Shown: one piece after another, positions 46,627 through 56,039 of the stretch
How positions within the stretch are numbered: position 1 is the stretch's first letter
Layout: every line of letters starts with the position of its first letter
Source: Chloroflexi bacterium HGW-Chloroflexi-2
GTDB lineage: Bacteria; Chloroflexota; Anaerolineae; Anaerolineales; Anaerolineaceae
Reading direction: 5' to 3'
Length of the DNA stretch: 64,000 nt
Assembly (NCBI GenBank): GCA_002840735.1
Contig: PHBY01000015.1
Span: 1 to 64,000, forward strand
Notes under the pieces: model-generated
Seen by the model: the letters and a program-made list of their open reading frames with translations, nothing else
Databases searched by the model: none
Told to the model about the DNA's origin: nothing
Made by a program: the position numbers and the translations under genes

Positions 46627-47364
46627 TCACAAAATTTGTTGAATCCAATCAGAATGAAAATCATCCTCTCGATTGTTGTGTTTGATCGCCAGGGTTACCA
46701 GGGAATGATTTGATTTACGCCAGAATAATTTCAGATTCTTCCCCTCAGGAGGACATTGCAGTATTTCTAAAGGCTTCCATTCCTCAGGACTTGAGAGAGG
46801 CGGAGGTTTGAGAGCGATCTGGCGGGTATCAATGCGTAGACCAATCTGCAGTGCTTTCACGATTGCCTCCCTACCGCTCCATAATAGTGATGCTGTCAGC
46901 GCCTGTTCTCCAATAGGGAGCGCAAGCACCATCCTGGCTTCTGGTTCGGTGAAATAATCTTCCACAAAACCACGCGATTTGGCTTCAATCTCTTCCAGAT
47001 CGATCCCAATCGAGATCTCAGGATCGAAACAGAAGGCTGAAATGGCTTTCTCAGCGCGGTGACTGATCGATAATGATCCCTCCATGCGCTGATTATTCCA
47101 CATCACAAAGGGTGCGCCGCTGTCTTCATTATGGATCGAGAGTTCATGGAATGGAAGGGTGTCAGAATCAGTTAATAGATTATTGAGTAGATTTTTAGCA
47201 ACCCAACGCCCCAGTAACCATTCCTGTTGGCGTTTTGGAAAGCGAAATTGCCGGTATCGATTTGATTCCTGAGGGGATAACCAATCCAAATCCTCAGGAA
47301 TCGAAGCAAACTTTTTTAAGCACCAAAATACAGGATAATCTGATTTCATGGTATTGTGGGGCAT
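46627..47364 (-). CDS. 4'-phosphopantetheinyl transferase, Sfp/HetI type
   Basis: Transfers phosphopantetheine from CoA to acyl carrier domains. 245 residues. Motifs: SLSISHRAEKAISAF, ISIGIDLEEIEAKS with the Mg-binding Asp and Glu, and LLWSGREAIVKALQIG, a variant of the WSxKEAxxKA motif with Arg in place of Lys. It follows the synthase gene on the same strand by 33 bases and should activate its three carrier domains. Start 47364 has no clear ribosome site; Met at 47349 is an alternative. Confidence 0.88.
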   Translation of the reverse strand: MPHNTMKSDYPVFWCLKKFASIPEDLDWLSPQESNRYRQFRFPKRQQEWLLGRWVAKNLLNNLLTDSDTLPFHELSIHNEDSGAPFVMWNNQRMEGSLSISHRAEKAISAFCFDPEISIGIDLEEIEAKSRGFVEDYFTEPEARMVLALPIGEQALTASLLWSGREAIVKALQIGLRIDTRQIALKPPPLSSPEEWKPLEILQCPPEGKNLKLFWRKSNHSLVTLAIKHNNREDDFHSDWIQQIL

Positions 47365-47397
47365 AGACCATTTGTCTGGCCTATGCCCCCAATAAAA

Positions 47398-50300
47398 TTA
47401 CTTCATTAAAGTTTCAACAGGCGTTAGCAATTCCTGCTCGACGCTATAAGGCATTGGTGAGGTGCGATACTTCTCAATTTCAAGATAGACCTGACCTTTG
47501 CTATCGACCACACGGGCATCAAAATATTGTTGACCATCGCTGGCGGTGACGGGTTGGACTTCGGCATAGATCGGCAATCCATTGACCTTGCTCTCATACA
47601 AACGCAATGCGCCAATCGATTTTGGCAGGCTGAGGGTTCCAGCTTTTCCAATGTCCCATACACCAGCAGTTTGTAAACACAATTCAACCAAAATCGGCAC
47701 GCTGATCATGCTCTTTTCCTGTTGGGACAATGGAGGGATCTGGCGATTTAGTTTTCCTAAAACCACATTTCCATTTCTTTGTACCCCTTCCAGAACCTGG
47801 AAAGCCGGACCGTGGAAATATAGTTTGTAGATGTCCTTTGCCAGAAGTGTGTAAGCATCATTCCAATGTGGTGCCTTTCCATCGCTTTTCACCTGCGGCA
47901 GATTGGCAGGCACCAGATACACCTGACCGGAGAAATGCAGAAGATGATCTGTGCGTTGATGTACGCGTGCGAGATCAGACTCAAGGGTAACGTATGCAAC
48001 CAGACCTGCTTCTTCCCGAACCGCCTGTGCTTTCCAGGTGATCGGACGGGCTTTATCCCGGTAGAATTTGAAAGGGGTCAAGAACTGAATATTCGATAGT
48101 CTTTCAACCCGGAAACCACTTTTAGAAGATCCGATCCTGGAGGCAACATGCTGAGCAGCAATTGAAAATCCTTCGATGCCCATAACACCGGGTAAGAGGG
48201 GAATACCATTCAGGCTATGATCTTTGAGGAAGGCTTCCTGGTTGGGATCCAATTCTGCTTCCAACAATATCCCATCCTGCAGGCTGACACCACTGGCGCG
48301 GTTGAGCATAACATGAATCGGTTGTCCACTGGTGAGGGCAATATTTGCTTTTTCAACGTCCAGACCACCATCAGGGTCTTTTTGTGTTTCCAATAATCCC
48401 AGAGAACCAGCCAGAACCACTTCACCGCGTGATCCAGCTTCCAATTCCTGCCTGACACAAGCAGAAGCCTGCTGGGGGTGGATCATGTCAATCCCGGCTC
48501 GTTTCATTAATTCCGGGATATGGCCACGGCTTGCCATTCCTACTTCTGCCCAGGCTCCCCAATCGATGGTCACGATATGAATTTCAGGGTATTGTTGGCG
48601 GAAAGCGGATGTAAGCCGGCACAGGAGATCATTGGCCGCGCTGTAATCGGTTTGCCCGGCGTTTCCAAAACGTCCAGCAACGGAGCTGAAATTGACGATC
48701 GCTTTTGGCAATTGTTTTTCATTTTCAAGTGCTTTGAAAAGATTGAAGAAACCAGTGGCTTTCACGTTGATAATCTGCCTGAACTCCTCTTCGCTTTTCG
48801 AGTCCAGTTTGCGGCTCTTCTCCACACCGGCAGCGTGGATCAAGACATCCACATGACCTTCTTTCTGGATGATTTGCTTCACCACTTCGTTCACTGCGTT
48901 TTGATCGCTGACATCACAGGGAAGGTAAGTCACCTGTCCACCGGTCTTGCGGATCGCGTCCATGGTTTTTAATGTAGCTGCAGCGCGTTCCAATCCTGCG
49001 ATTTCCTGATTGATGATAGCAGGAGTCGCTTTTTGACCGGATTTGGATAACCGCTGCAGGATCGTAAATTTGAGCTGTTCGGGGTCTTTGGCCAACAATT
49101 CCAATTCGGGGTGATTTTTCTCCGGCAGGTGGGTGCGCGCCAGTAAATAGAAATGTCCCTGGGTATGCTGCGCCAGATCTTCAATGATCGGAGCGGTGAT
49201 CCCACCGGTGCCACCACTAACCAGAAAAACTGCACCTTGAGGAATTGGATTCGTTTGGTCTGTTTCGATTTCAGAATCCTTTAATACTAATGTGAAACGT
49301 TGATCCCCTTCCCAGCCCACTTCCATGACAGCCGGATCAAAGAGCGTTTCTTCGACCAACTTATTTGCCAGGCTGGCAGGTTTTTCATTGTTCGAAAAAT
49401 CGACAACTTTTACAAAAATGTTATTACGCTCGCGAGCGATGGCTTTGGCAAAGCCAGCGGCTGCCCCGGATAATGGATTGTTGGCGCCATTGGCAGATAA
49501 ACCATGTAAACCGTCCATGCGCGTGGCTACAACCAGAAATTTGATCTCAGGCAATTGTCTGATGGCTGCGACCAGATTGTAAAATTTGTGTTCCAACATG
49601 CTTTGCCAGTCCTCAACATCCATTTTTGATATCAGGGTTTCCTTGTTTAAGGTGGGCAAAAAGTACAATCCATCAATAGAGCCTGATTCTGCCCATTGTT
49701 TGATTTGATTGATTAATTCTTCCTGGTTGGAGGATTGAATTGACAAAACTTCAACCTGATTGCCAGCTAGTTTCTTTTCCAGGGCTGGCGCAACCTTGCC
49801 ACTGTCTTTGATAACAACCACCCTGGAACCCTTCTCCAATACGATTTCTGTAGGTGTGCATAAATCAATACGGGGACGTAAAACTGCAACCGGTACCCTC
49901 CGTCGGATGCTGGCGGTTTCTTCAGATTCGATAGAAATTTCAGGCTGATCCGGGAGTTTCTCTTCCACGGGCTCAATCGATTTTTGTTGCGCCTGGGCAT
50001 CCAGTACAAACTGAACAACTTTTTGCAAGGTGTTGTACTCTGATAAACGTAAATCTTCACGGCGAGGAATGCCAAAATTCTCGCGAATACTGGCAAATAA
50101 CTCCGCCTGCTTGACGGTATCAATGCCCAAATCTGCTTCCAGATCGAGCTCCATATCCAGCATTTCCACCGGATAACCTGTTTTTTCACTGACTTTTTCG
50201 AGAACTACACGGGTTACTTCATCATTTTGGAGGATGCTAACAGGTTCTACTTCCGAAACCTGTATGGGTTGTGACACTGGTTGAGGTTCAGGTGCTTTTG

Positions 50301-53300
50301 CTTCAGGGATGATTTTCACCAGCGGTGTAACTGGTGCAGGAGCATCACTTGCCCAACCCTGAGGTCCCTGACCAAATTGCCAGTTGGAGACCATCGGTTT
50401 TACCTTTGGAGCACCTTCATGTTTGACACGTAAGTTATGCTGGACAACTTCCAGTTCTGGTTGTGGATAACCGGACACAGAAGCCAGCCATTGTTGGTAT
50501 TGTCCCTGATTGACACGTTCGCCCACACCAACTATTTTTCTGGTTAAGGTCATGGCGATTTGTGAACCAAAACCTGCCCCCAGACGTAGTGAGAATTGCA
50601 CCGGGTAATTACCACCTTTGGAAAGGTTGAGATCTCCCAGTTCCGGGTCTGGTTCAAAGTCTTTGTCATAATGCGCGATAGGTGGCACCATACCATATTC
50701 CAGCGCTTTGACAGCCATCACATCCTCTATACCGACCCCCATGGTATGACCAGTGAAGCCTTTGGTGTTGGTAATGATGACTTTGTTGGCCTGATCCCCA
50801 AAGGTTTTCCGCAAGGCATGAATTTCAGCGGCCGCGCTGCCACCACGTGCCGGGGTATAGGTCTCATGCGAGAAAAACGCGGTTCGAGCAGCGATTTCAT
50901 GCCGGTTGATGCCGAAACGTTGTTCTGCCTGGGCAATCACGCGCTGCATGACGTCACTGACATGGGCTACATCCAGGCGGGTACCATGGAAAGCTGAATT
51001 GGCAATCTGGCTGGAGAGTAGCTCGCAGATACCCCGCATACCACGTTCACGCACTGCGTCTTCGGCTTCCACCACCAGGGCAGCGGCGCCCATCCCCATG
51101 ATCAAACCATTACGGCGGCGGTCGAAGGGTAAAGCTGCCATACGCAAGTTTCCTTCTATCGTGGCTGCACCACTGGCCATCAATCCGGTGCCGACCCAGT
51201 TGACCAGATTGCCATCGGTGACATCATCTCCGGCAATCACGATCACTCTACGGCAGCGTCCGGCACGAATCCAATCTTCAGCAATCGCAACTGCGTGGGT
51301 GGTAGTGGCGCAGGCTGCATTGACATAGGTGTTGGGTCCACGGGCACCGATGTGTTCGGCAAATTGGGAATGACCCATTGCCAGTACCCGAAAGACAAAA
51401 TGACGGTTGAAATGGTAGTCGTTGGCTTGCAATTGGGCTTCTACTTGCTCTAATTTATGATGGAGTGTCTCAGACACCTTGCCACTGCTGCCATTCAACA
51501 TCTGGATAAAATCCAGTAATTGTTGTTTTTGCGACAATAAATTCTGGAAGGTGTAATAATGGTCGGCTTCTTCCGACATACGTTCCAGTCCTGGGAAGGC
51601 TGATCCGAAGATGACACCGGTTTCATCCTGCATGGCTTCCGGTAACATCCAGCGATTGGGTAGCAGGGTGCCTTTGCTGGTGGTACGGTAATTCATTACC
51701 AAAGGAATCCCTGCATCCCGTAAGGCATCAATCCCGGCGGCGATGGCCAGTTGGGTGCTGATATCTGTGGCATCTACACGATCTTCCGGAATCCCAAACT
51801 CATTGGCTGGATCAAAATTTCCACGTTGTCCGGCTAATTTCACGGTCGCTTCCAGATCATCAATGTTGACCATCATCGCGCCTGCTTCATGTTTGACCAG
51901 GCGGGTAACACGTTTATCGAGCATATTCTCGCGTGTTTTTTGTGGAAAAGACTCGATTAACACTTCGCCTTTGAGCAGTCTCTGGACATTATCTTCAGCA
52001 AATACCAGACCATTCTTACCTGGCAATCCCAATCCAGCACCGCTGATGACGACTGAACCCGTGAGCGGAACTCGGCCATTCGAGATGGCTGGCTGCGGGA
52101 CTGCAACGATTTCGGGTGAATTCTCATAATGAGCTTTTTCATTGCTCGCCATGGCTGGTAAACCGGCGGCGAATAAAGCGCACAGCGCTTCATTAAAGCT
52201 TGGTAATGCTCCCTTACGTGGGTGATTGGTGGCCAGGAGTGTTACTTCAGGATTGTCTTTGAAGATATCGCTGGTGAGCGCATTCAAGACGCGTTTCGGA
52301 CCGACTTCCACAAAAATTCGGGCACCGTTTTCGTACAGTTTTCTGGCTCCTTTAATGAATTGCACCGGGGATGCAACCTGTTCTGCCAGTAAATCCAGGA
52401 TTTCTTCTCGTCCAGATGGATACCAATCTCCGGTTACATTGGCAGCAACGGGTACTTTAGGAGCCTGCAGATCCATGCGTTCGATGACCTTGCGAAGTGG
52501 TTGACTGGCTGGCGCGACAATTTTGGTGTGAAAAGCATGCGAAACCGGTATTTTGACTGCCTGGAAATTGGCTGCCATGAATGCCTGGATGGCAAGATCG
52601 ACACCTTTGGTGGAACCGGCGATGACTGACTGCAATGGACTGTTGATATTTGCCAGTACGACATATTCATCAATGCTGCCAAGAATGCGTTCCACTTCCT
52701 TGAGGGGGGCTGAGACAGCTGCCATACAGCCATTATCCTCCATGGCGACCTTGACCATTTCACGACCACGGGCACTGACCACTTCCAGCGCTTCATCAAA
52801 TCGTAAGACGCCAGCGGCTACCAGGGCTGCATATTCACCCAGACTGTGTCCGATGACCATATCAGGTTTAAATCCGTATTTTTCCAGAAGGCGTAACAGC
52901 GCCACGTTGGCAGTCAACACAGCTGGTTGGGTGATAGTAGTATCTTTTAGTTTCTGTTCTGCTTCCTTGAGGCTGGCTTCATCTCCTTCGGCATAGATGT
53001 AATGAGTGAGGGGTTTCCCCAGTAACGGTTCCATGACCCGGTCTGCTTCGACAAAGACTGCATCCACCACCGGTTCAATGGCGCGTAATTCTCGCAGCAT
53101 ATTCACATATTGTGAACCCTGTCCGGGAAAAAGGAAGGCTACCTTACCGGGATCCCCGCTGCCACGATAGACTCCCTGGGCAGTCATGGCTTGCCACATG
53201 GAGGGATTATCCGAGTCAAAAGCTTTTAATGCCTTTTCTGCTCGTTTGATGAATTCATCCTGATTGCCATAATCGATTACCAGACGTTCTGATAAAGATA

Positions 53301-55617
53301 GTTGATCATGTTTTGGTAACTGAGAAGGGGGCAGAGAACCTTGCTGAGCCAGAGATAATGAATTTTGTAGTTTTTCTTTTAATTCAGCAGTTGTGTTTGC
53401 GGATAGAAAATGCAAACCTCTGAAATGTTCTGCTTGAACTGGAGAAGGGGTTGTAGGCTGTGAGGGGGCTTCGACAGTGGACGAGGTTCCTGGTTGTCCA
53501 CCAGCATTTTCTTTGAAGAAGTTGATGACTTTTGCCAGCGTGTTGTAATCTGATAAACGCAGATCTTCCCGACGGGGGACATTATAATGTGCGCGGATGG
53601 TGGCAAACAGTTCAGCTTGTTTGACGGTATCGACCCCCAGATCAGCTTCCAGATCCAATTCCAGATCAAGCATCTCTGCCGGATAACCGGTTTTTTCTGC
53701 TACCTGTTGGATCACAAATTGGGTGATCTCCTGATCGGATGCCTTTTCACCCGTTTCAATGGTTGCCTCGGTTGGTGCTGTCTGCCCGGAGGTTGCTGGG
53801 TGCAGGGAGGTTTCACTCTGAATCGATGGGTCCGATAAAGATGCATCCGAACCAGATGCATTATCCATCACAAACCCAATCACTTTCTCAATGGTGTTGT
53901 AATCGGATAAGCGTAAATCTTCGCGGCGAGGAATCCCGAAATGCTCGCGGATGGTGCGGAAAAGCTCGGCCTGTTTAACGGTATCGACACCCAGATCGGC
54001 TTCCAGATCCAACTCCACATCCAGCATTTCAGTAGGATAACCCGTTTTTTCACTCACAGCTGCCAATACGAATTCTTTCACCGCTTGATTTTCAACACGC
54101 TGGGTTGAAGGGGCACCAACGGTTGCAGAGGTGACAACCTGATTGACAGGATTAGCGATGACAGCCGGGATACTGTAGACTGGTTGGCGCTCTTCATGCA
54201 AACCTGGCACGTATTCTTCCAGAACAACATGGAAATTTGTACCTCCGAACCCAAAAGAACTTACGGCTGCCCGCCGAATTTCGCTGGCTGGTTTTTCCCA
54301 CGGTTGCGATTGAGTATTTACGAAGAAGGGCATATGTTCAAAATCAATGTTTGGGTTGGGTTTGTGAAAGTTAACCGAGGGGGGGAGCGTTTTCTGATCC
54401 AGAGCAAAAGCAACTTTCGCTAGACCGGCAGCCCCAGCAGCACTTTTGAGATGTCCAATGTTGGATTTTACTGAACCTAAAGCGATGGTTCGAACCGGGA
54501 TACCGAACTTCCCGAATATTTCATTCAGGCTATTGACCTCGACCACATCTCCAACTCGGGTGGAGGTACCATGACCTTCGATTAACCCAGCGCTGGCAGG
54601 TGTGACTCCTGCATTTTTCCAGGCACGCTCTATGGCTCTTTGTTGTCCCAAAGGATTGGGTGCGGTGATGCCCTTACCTTTGCCATCCGAACTGGAACCA
54701 ATTCCGCGGACGACAGCATAGATCTTATCCCCTTCGCGTTCGGCATCTGTCAGGCGTTTGAGCATAAAGATGGCAGTACCTTCGCCCATCACAAAGCCAT
54801 TGGCACCATCCGCATAAGGACGTGATCCATCAGCGCTGAGGGCTCCAATTTTAGAGAATTTGACATAGGATTCGGGACCCATGTTGCGATCCACACCGCC
54901 CACTAAAACAGTGTCAAATTGATAATCATTCAGCCCCTGAACGGCAGCCTGTAGGGCAGCCAAGGACGAGGCACAAGCGGCATCTGTGACGAAATTGGGT
55001 CCACTGAAATTGAACACATTGGCAATTCTGCCAGCAATAATGTTGGATAATTCACCGGACATGGTGTCTTCGGTGATATCCGGAATTTGTTGGCGAATAT
55101 TATTCTGAAAACTATCAATCAACTGTTGTTGAACTGCAGCAGGCAGGTTTTTAAAAGTATCGGATTGCTCCAATGCCTGGACATATTCAGGCAGGCGAAT
55201 TCGCATGGTGGAAGTATAATGACGTTCACCAGCGTTTGAGTTGCCGAGAATCACAGCCATTCTTTCCGGATCAATCGTCCGCTCTGGATAGCCATAATCG
55301 CTGAGCGCCTGGTGGCTGGCTGCGAGGCCCCATTGTTGTGTGAAATCCATTTGTGCTAAAACGGTAGGTGGAATGGGAATCCGCATCTTCATAGGGTTGA
55401 ATTCAAAATTTGTTACCCAGGATCCAATTTTGCTGTAGGTCTTGTCCGGTACCTTGGGATCACTATGGTAATAGAGATTGGTATCCCAACGATCTGATGG
55501 AACATCTTTAATCGAATAATGCCCTTTGAGGATATTTTCCCAAAAGAGTTTTGCATTGGGAGCATCTGGCATGATCGCTCCGATCCCCACGATTGCTACT
55601 GGTTTTTGTTCTGACAT
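47398..55617 (-). CDS. PfaA-like multidomain polyketide/PUFA-type synthase
   Basis: Giant synthase of 2739 residues. Domain order: KS1 (about 5-470; Cys in TDAACASSLAALQ, His in EGHGTSTRVGD and NIGHLKSAAG), two ACPs (about 515-590 and 635-710), AT (about 825-1130; FLFPGQGSQYVNM, VIGHSLGEYAALV), KS2 (about 1210-1700; Cys in VNAACATTTHAV, His in KGFTGHTMGVG), a third ACP (about 1785-1860), KR (about 2130-2400; LVSGGTGGITAP, then TDYSAANDLL) and a C-terminal hot-dog DH (DHSLNGIPLLPG). All three ACPs carry LGVDTVKQ or LGIDTVKQ, with Thr where Ser is expected. No thioesterase or PfaB/PfaC genes are present; PfaD and the PPTase complete the set. The start follows GGAGGT by eight bases. The product is unknown: a long-chain polyene, fatty acid or glycolipid chain. 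Confidence 0.9.
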   Translation of the reverse strand: MSEQKPVAIVGIGAIMPDAPNAKLFWENILKGHYSIKDVPSDRWDTNLYYHSDPKVPDKTYSKIGSWVTNFEFNPMKMRIPIPPTVLAQMDFTQQWGLAASHQALSDYGYPERTIDPERMAVILGNSNAGERHYTSTMRIRLPEYVQALEQSDTFKNLPAAVQQQLIDSFQNNIRQQIPDITEDTMSGELSNIIAGRIANVFNFSGPNFVTDAACASSLAALQAAVQGLNDYQFDTVLVGGVDRNMGPESYVKFSKIGALSADGSRPYADGANGFVMGEGTAIFMLKRLTDAEREGDKIYAVVRGIGSSSDGKGKGITAPNPLGQQRAIERAWKNAGVTPASAGLIEGHGTSTRVGDVVEVNSLNEIFGKFGIPVRTIALGSVKSNIGHLKSAAGAAGLAKVAFALDQKTLPPSVNFHKPNPNIDFEHMPFFVNTQSQPWEKPASEIRRAAVSSFGFGGTNFHVVLEEYVPGLHEERQPVYSIPAVIANPVNQVVTSATVGAPSTQRVENQAVKEFVLAAVSEKTGYPTEMLDVELDLEADLGVDTVKQAELFRTIREHFGIPRREDLRLSDYNTIEKVIGFVMDNASGSDASLSDPSIQSETSLHPATSGQTAPTEATIETGEKASDQEITQFVIQQVAEKTGYPAEMLDLELDLEADLGVDTVKQAELFATIRAHYNVPRREDLRLSDYNTLAKVINFFKENAGGQPGTSSTVEAPSQPTTPSPVQAEHFRGLHFLSANTTAELKEKLQNSLSLAQQGSLPPSQLPKHDQLSLSERLVIDYGNQDEFIKRAEKALKAFDSDNPSMWQAMTAQGVYRGSGDPGKVAFLFPGQGSQYVNMLRELRAIEPVVDAVFVEADRVMEPLLGKPLTHYIYAEGDEASLKEAEQKLKDTTITQPAVLTANVALLRLLEKYGFKPDMVIGHSLGEYAALVAAGVLRFDEALEVVSARGREMVKVAMEDNGCMAAVSAPLKEVERILGSIDEYVVLANINSPLQSVIAGSTKGVDLAIQAFMAANFQAVKIPVSHAFHTKIVAPASQPLRKVIERMDLQAPKVPVAANVTGDWYPSGREEILDLLAEQVASPVQFIKGARKLYENGARIFVEVGPKRVLNALTSDIFKDNPEVTLLATNHPRKGALPSFNEALCALFAAGLPAMASNEKAHYENSPEIVAVPQPAISNGRVPLTGSVVISGAGLGLPGKNGLVFAEDNVQRLLKGEVLIESFPQKTRENMLDKRVTRLVKHEAGAMMVNIDDLEATVKLAGQRGNFDPANEFGIPEDRVDATDISTQLAIAAGIDALRDAGIPLVMNYRTTSKGTLLPNRWMLPEAMQDETGVIFGSAFPGLERMSEEADHYYTFQNLLSQKQQLLDFIQMLNGSSGKVSETLHHKLEQVEAQLQANDYHFNRHFVFRVLAMGHSQFAEHIGARGPNTYVNAACATTTHAVAIAEDWIRAGRCRRVIVIAGDDVTDGNLVNWVGTGLMASGAATIEGNLRMAALPFDRRRNGLIMGMGAAALVVEAEDAVRERGMRGICELLSSQIANSAFHGTRLDVAHVSDVMQRVIAQAEQRFGINRHEIAARTAFFSHETYTPARGGSAAAEIHALRKTFGDQANKVIITNTKGFTGHTMGVGIEDVMAVKALEYGMVPPIAHYDKDFEPDPELGDLNLSKGGNYPVQFSLRLGAGFGSQIAMTLTRKIVGVGERVNQGQYQQWLASVSGYPQPELEVVQHNLRVKHEGAPKVKPMVSNWQFGQGPQGWASDAPAPVTPLVKIIPEAKAPEPQPVSQPIQVSEVEPVSILQNDEVTRVVLEKVSEKTGYPVEMLDMELDLEADLGIDTVKQAELFASIRENFGIPRREDLRLSEYNTLQKVVQFVLDAQAQQKSIEPVEEKLPDQPEISIESEETASIRRRVPVAVLRPRIDLCTPTEIVLEKGSRVVVIKDSGKVAPALEKKLAGNQVEVLSIQSSNQEELINQIKQWAESGSIDGLYFLPTLNKETLISKMDVEDWQSMLEHKFYNLVAAIRQLPEIKFLVVATRMDGLHGLSANGANNPLSGAAAGFAKAIARERNNIFVKVVDFSNNEKPASLANKLVEETLFDPAVMEVGWEGDQRFTLVLKDSEIETDQTNPIPQGAVFLVSGGTGGITAPIIEDLAQHTQGHFYLLARTHLPEKNHPELELLAKDPEQLKFTILQRLSKSGQKATPAIINQEIAGLERAAATLKTMDAIRKTGGQVTYLPCDVSDQNAVNEVVKQIIQKEGHVDVLIHAAGVEKSRKLDSKSEEEFRQIINVKATGFFNLFKALENEKQLPKAIVNFSSVAGRFGNAGQTDYSAANDLLCRLTSAFRQQYPEIHIVTIDWGAWAEVGMASRGHIPELMKRAGIDMIHPQQASACVRQELEAGSRGEVVLAGSLGLLETQKDPDGGLDVEKANIALTSGQPIHVMLNRASGVSLQDGILLEAELDPNQEAFLKDHSLNGIPLLPGVMGIEGFSIAAQHVASRIGSSKSGFRVERLSNIQFLTPFKFYRDKARPITWKAQAVREEAGLVAYVTLESDLARVHQRTDHLLHFSGQVYLVPANLPQVKSDGKAPHWNDAYTLLAKDIYKLYFHGPAFQVLEGVQRNGNVVLGKLNRQIPPLSQQEKSMISVPILVELCLQTAGVWDIGKAGTLSLPKSIGALRLYESKVNGLPIYAEVQPVTASDGQQYFDARVVDSKGQVYLEIEKYRTSPMPYSVEQELLTPVETLMK

Positions 55618-55679
55618 TCGAATTTACCTCCAATGTTGAGAGTCAATCACCTGGAAATTAAATAGGTGCATTGAATAAA

Positions 55680-55806
55680 CCTGAAAATAATCTAGTTTCA
55701 GGCTGGGAAGAGATTGGTTGTCCTGGTGTCGGACGAATCCAACACAAAAAAGCAATGTTAAGACAACAAAACAGGTGATTGTCTACCTTGCAAAAACACC
55801 TGTTTT
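55680..55806. promoter_or_regulatory. Two inverted repeats upstream of the synthase gene
   Basis: CCTGAAA...TTTCAGG (55680-55702) and a perfect 10-bp pair AAAACAGGTG (55768-55777) / CACCTGTTTT (55797-55806) lie 60-190 bases before the synthase start. The rest of the 55618-55880 gap is AT-rich and has no gene. The larger pair could be an operator, or a hairpin in the leader. Confidence 0.5.
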
Positions 55807-55880
55807 AAAAAAGAGTTACGCAAATAAAAATTTAATATGACAATTTTTAAAAAGTTTCATTAACAATTTTAATTGTCGCT

Positions 55881-56039
55881 GTGGTTATTTTAGCGCTGGC
55901 AATTGCTGCTGGATTGCTTGGCATGTTGGTGCCGGGATTGATGCTGCTGGCAGTCGTAGGACTGGTGATTTCGATCATTGTTGGTCTGGCTGCCATCTAT
56001 CCGGTTGCGACGGTGTGGAGTGTGAATCGCAGAGAGTAG
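55881..56039 (+). other. Possible 52-residue membrane peptide or gene remnant, GTG start
   Basis: A frame of 53 codons from GTG 55881 encodes an almost wholly hydrophobic peptide (LALAIAAGLLGMLVPGLM, then VISIIVGLAAIYP) ending SVNRRE, which looks like one helical hairpin. It overlaps the 3' end of the hexosaminidase gene on the other strand by 65 bases. No good ribosome site is seen, so it may be the tail of a lost membrane protein. Confidence 0.35.

Noticed and set aside
47424-54423. Numerous frames of 60-150 codons across the synthase gene
   Set aside because: All are shadows of the 2739-residue frame, which has continuous domain homology.
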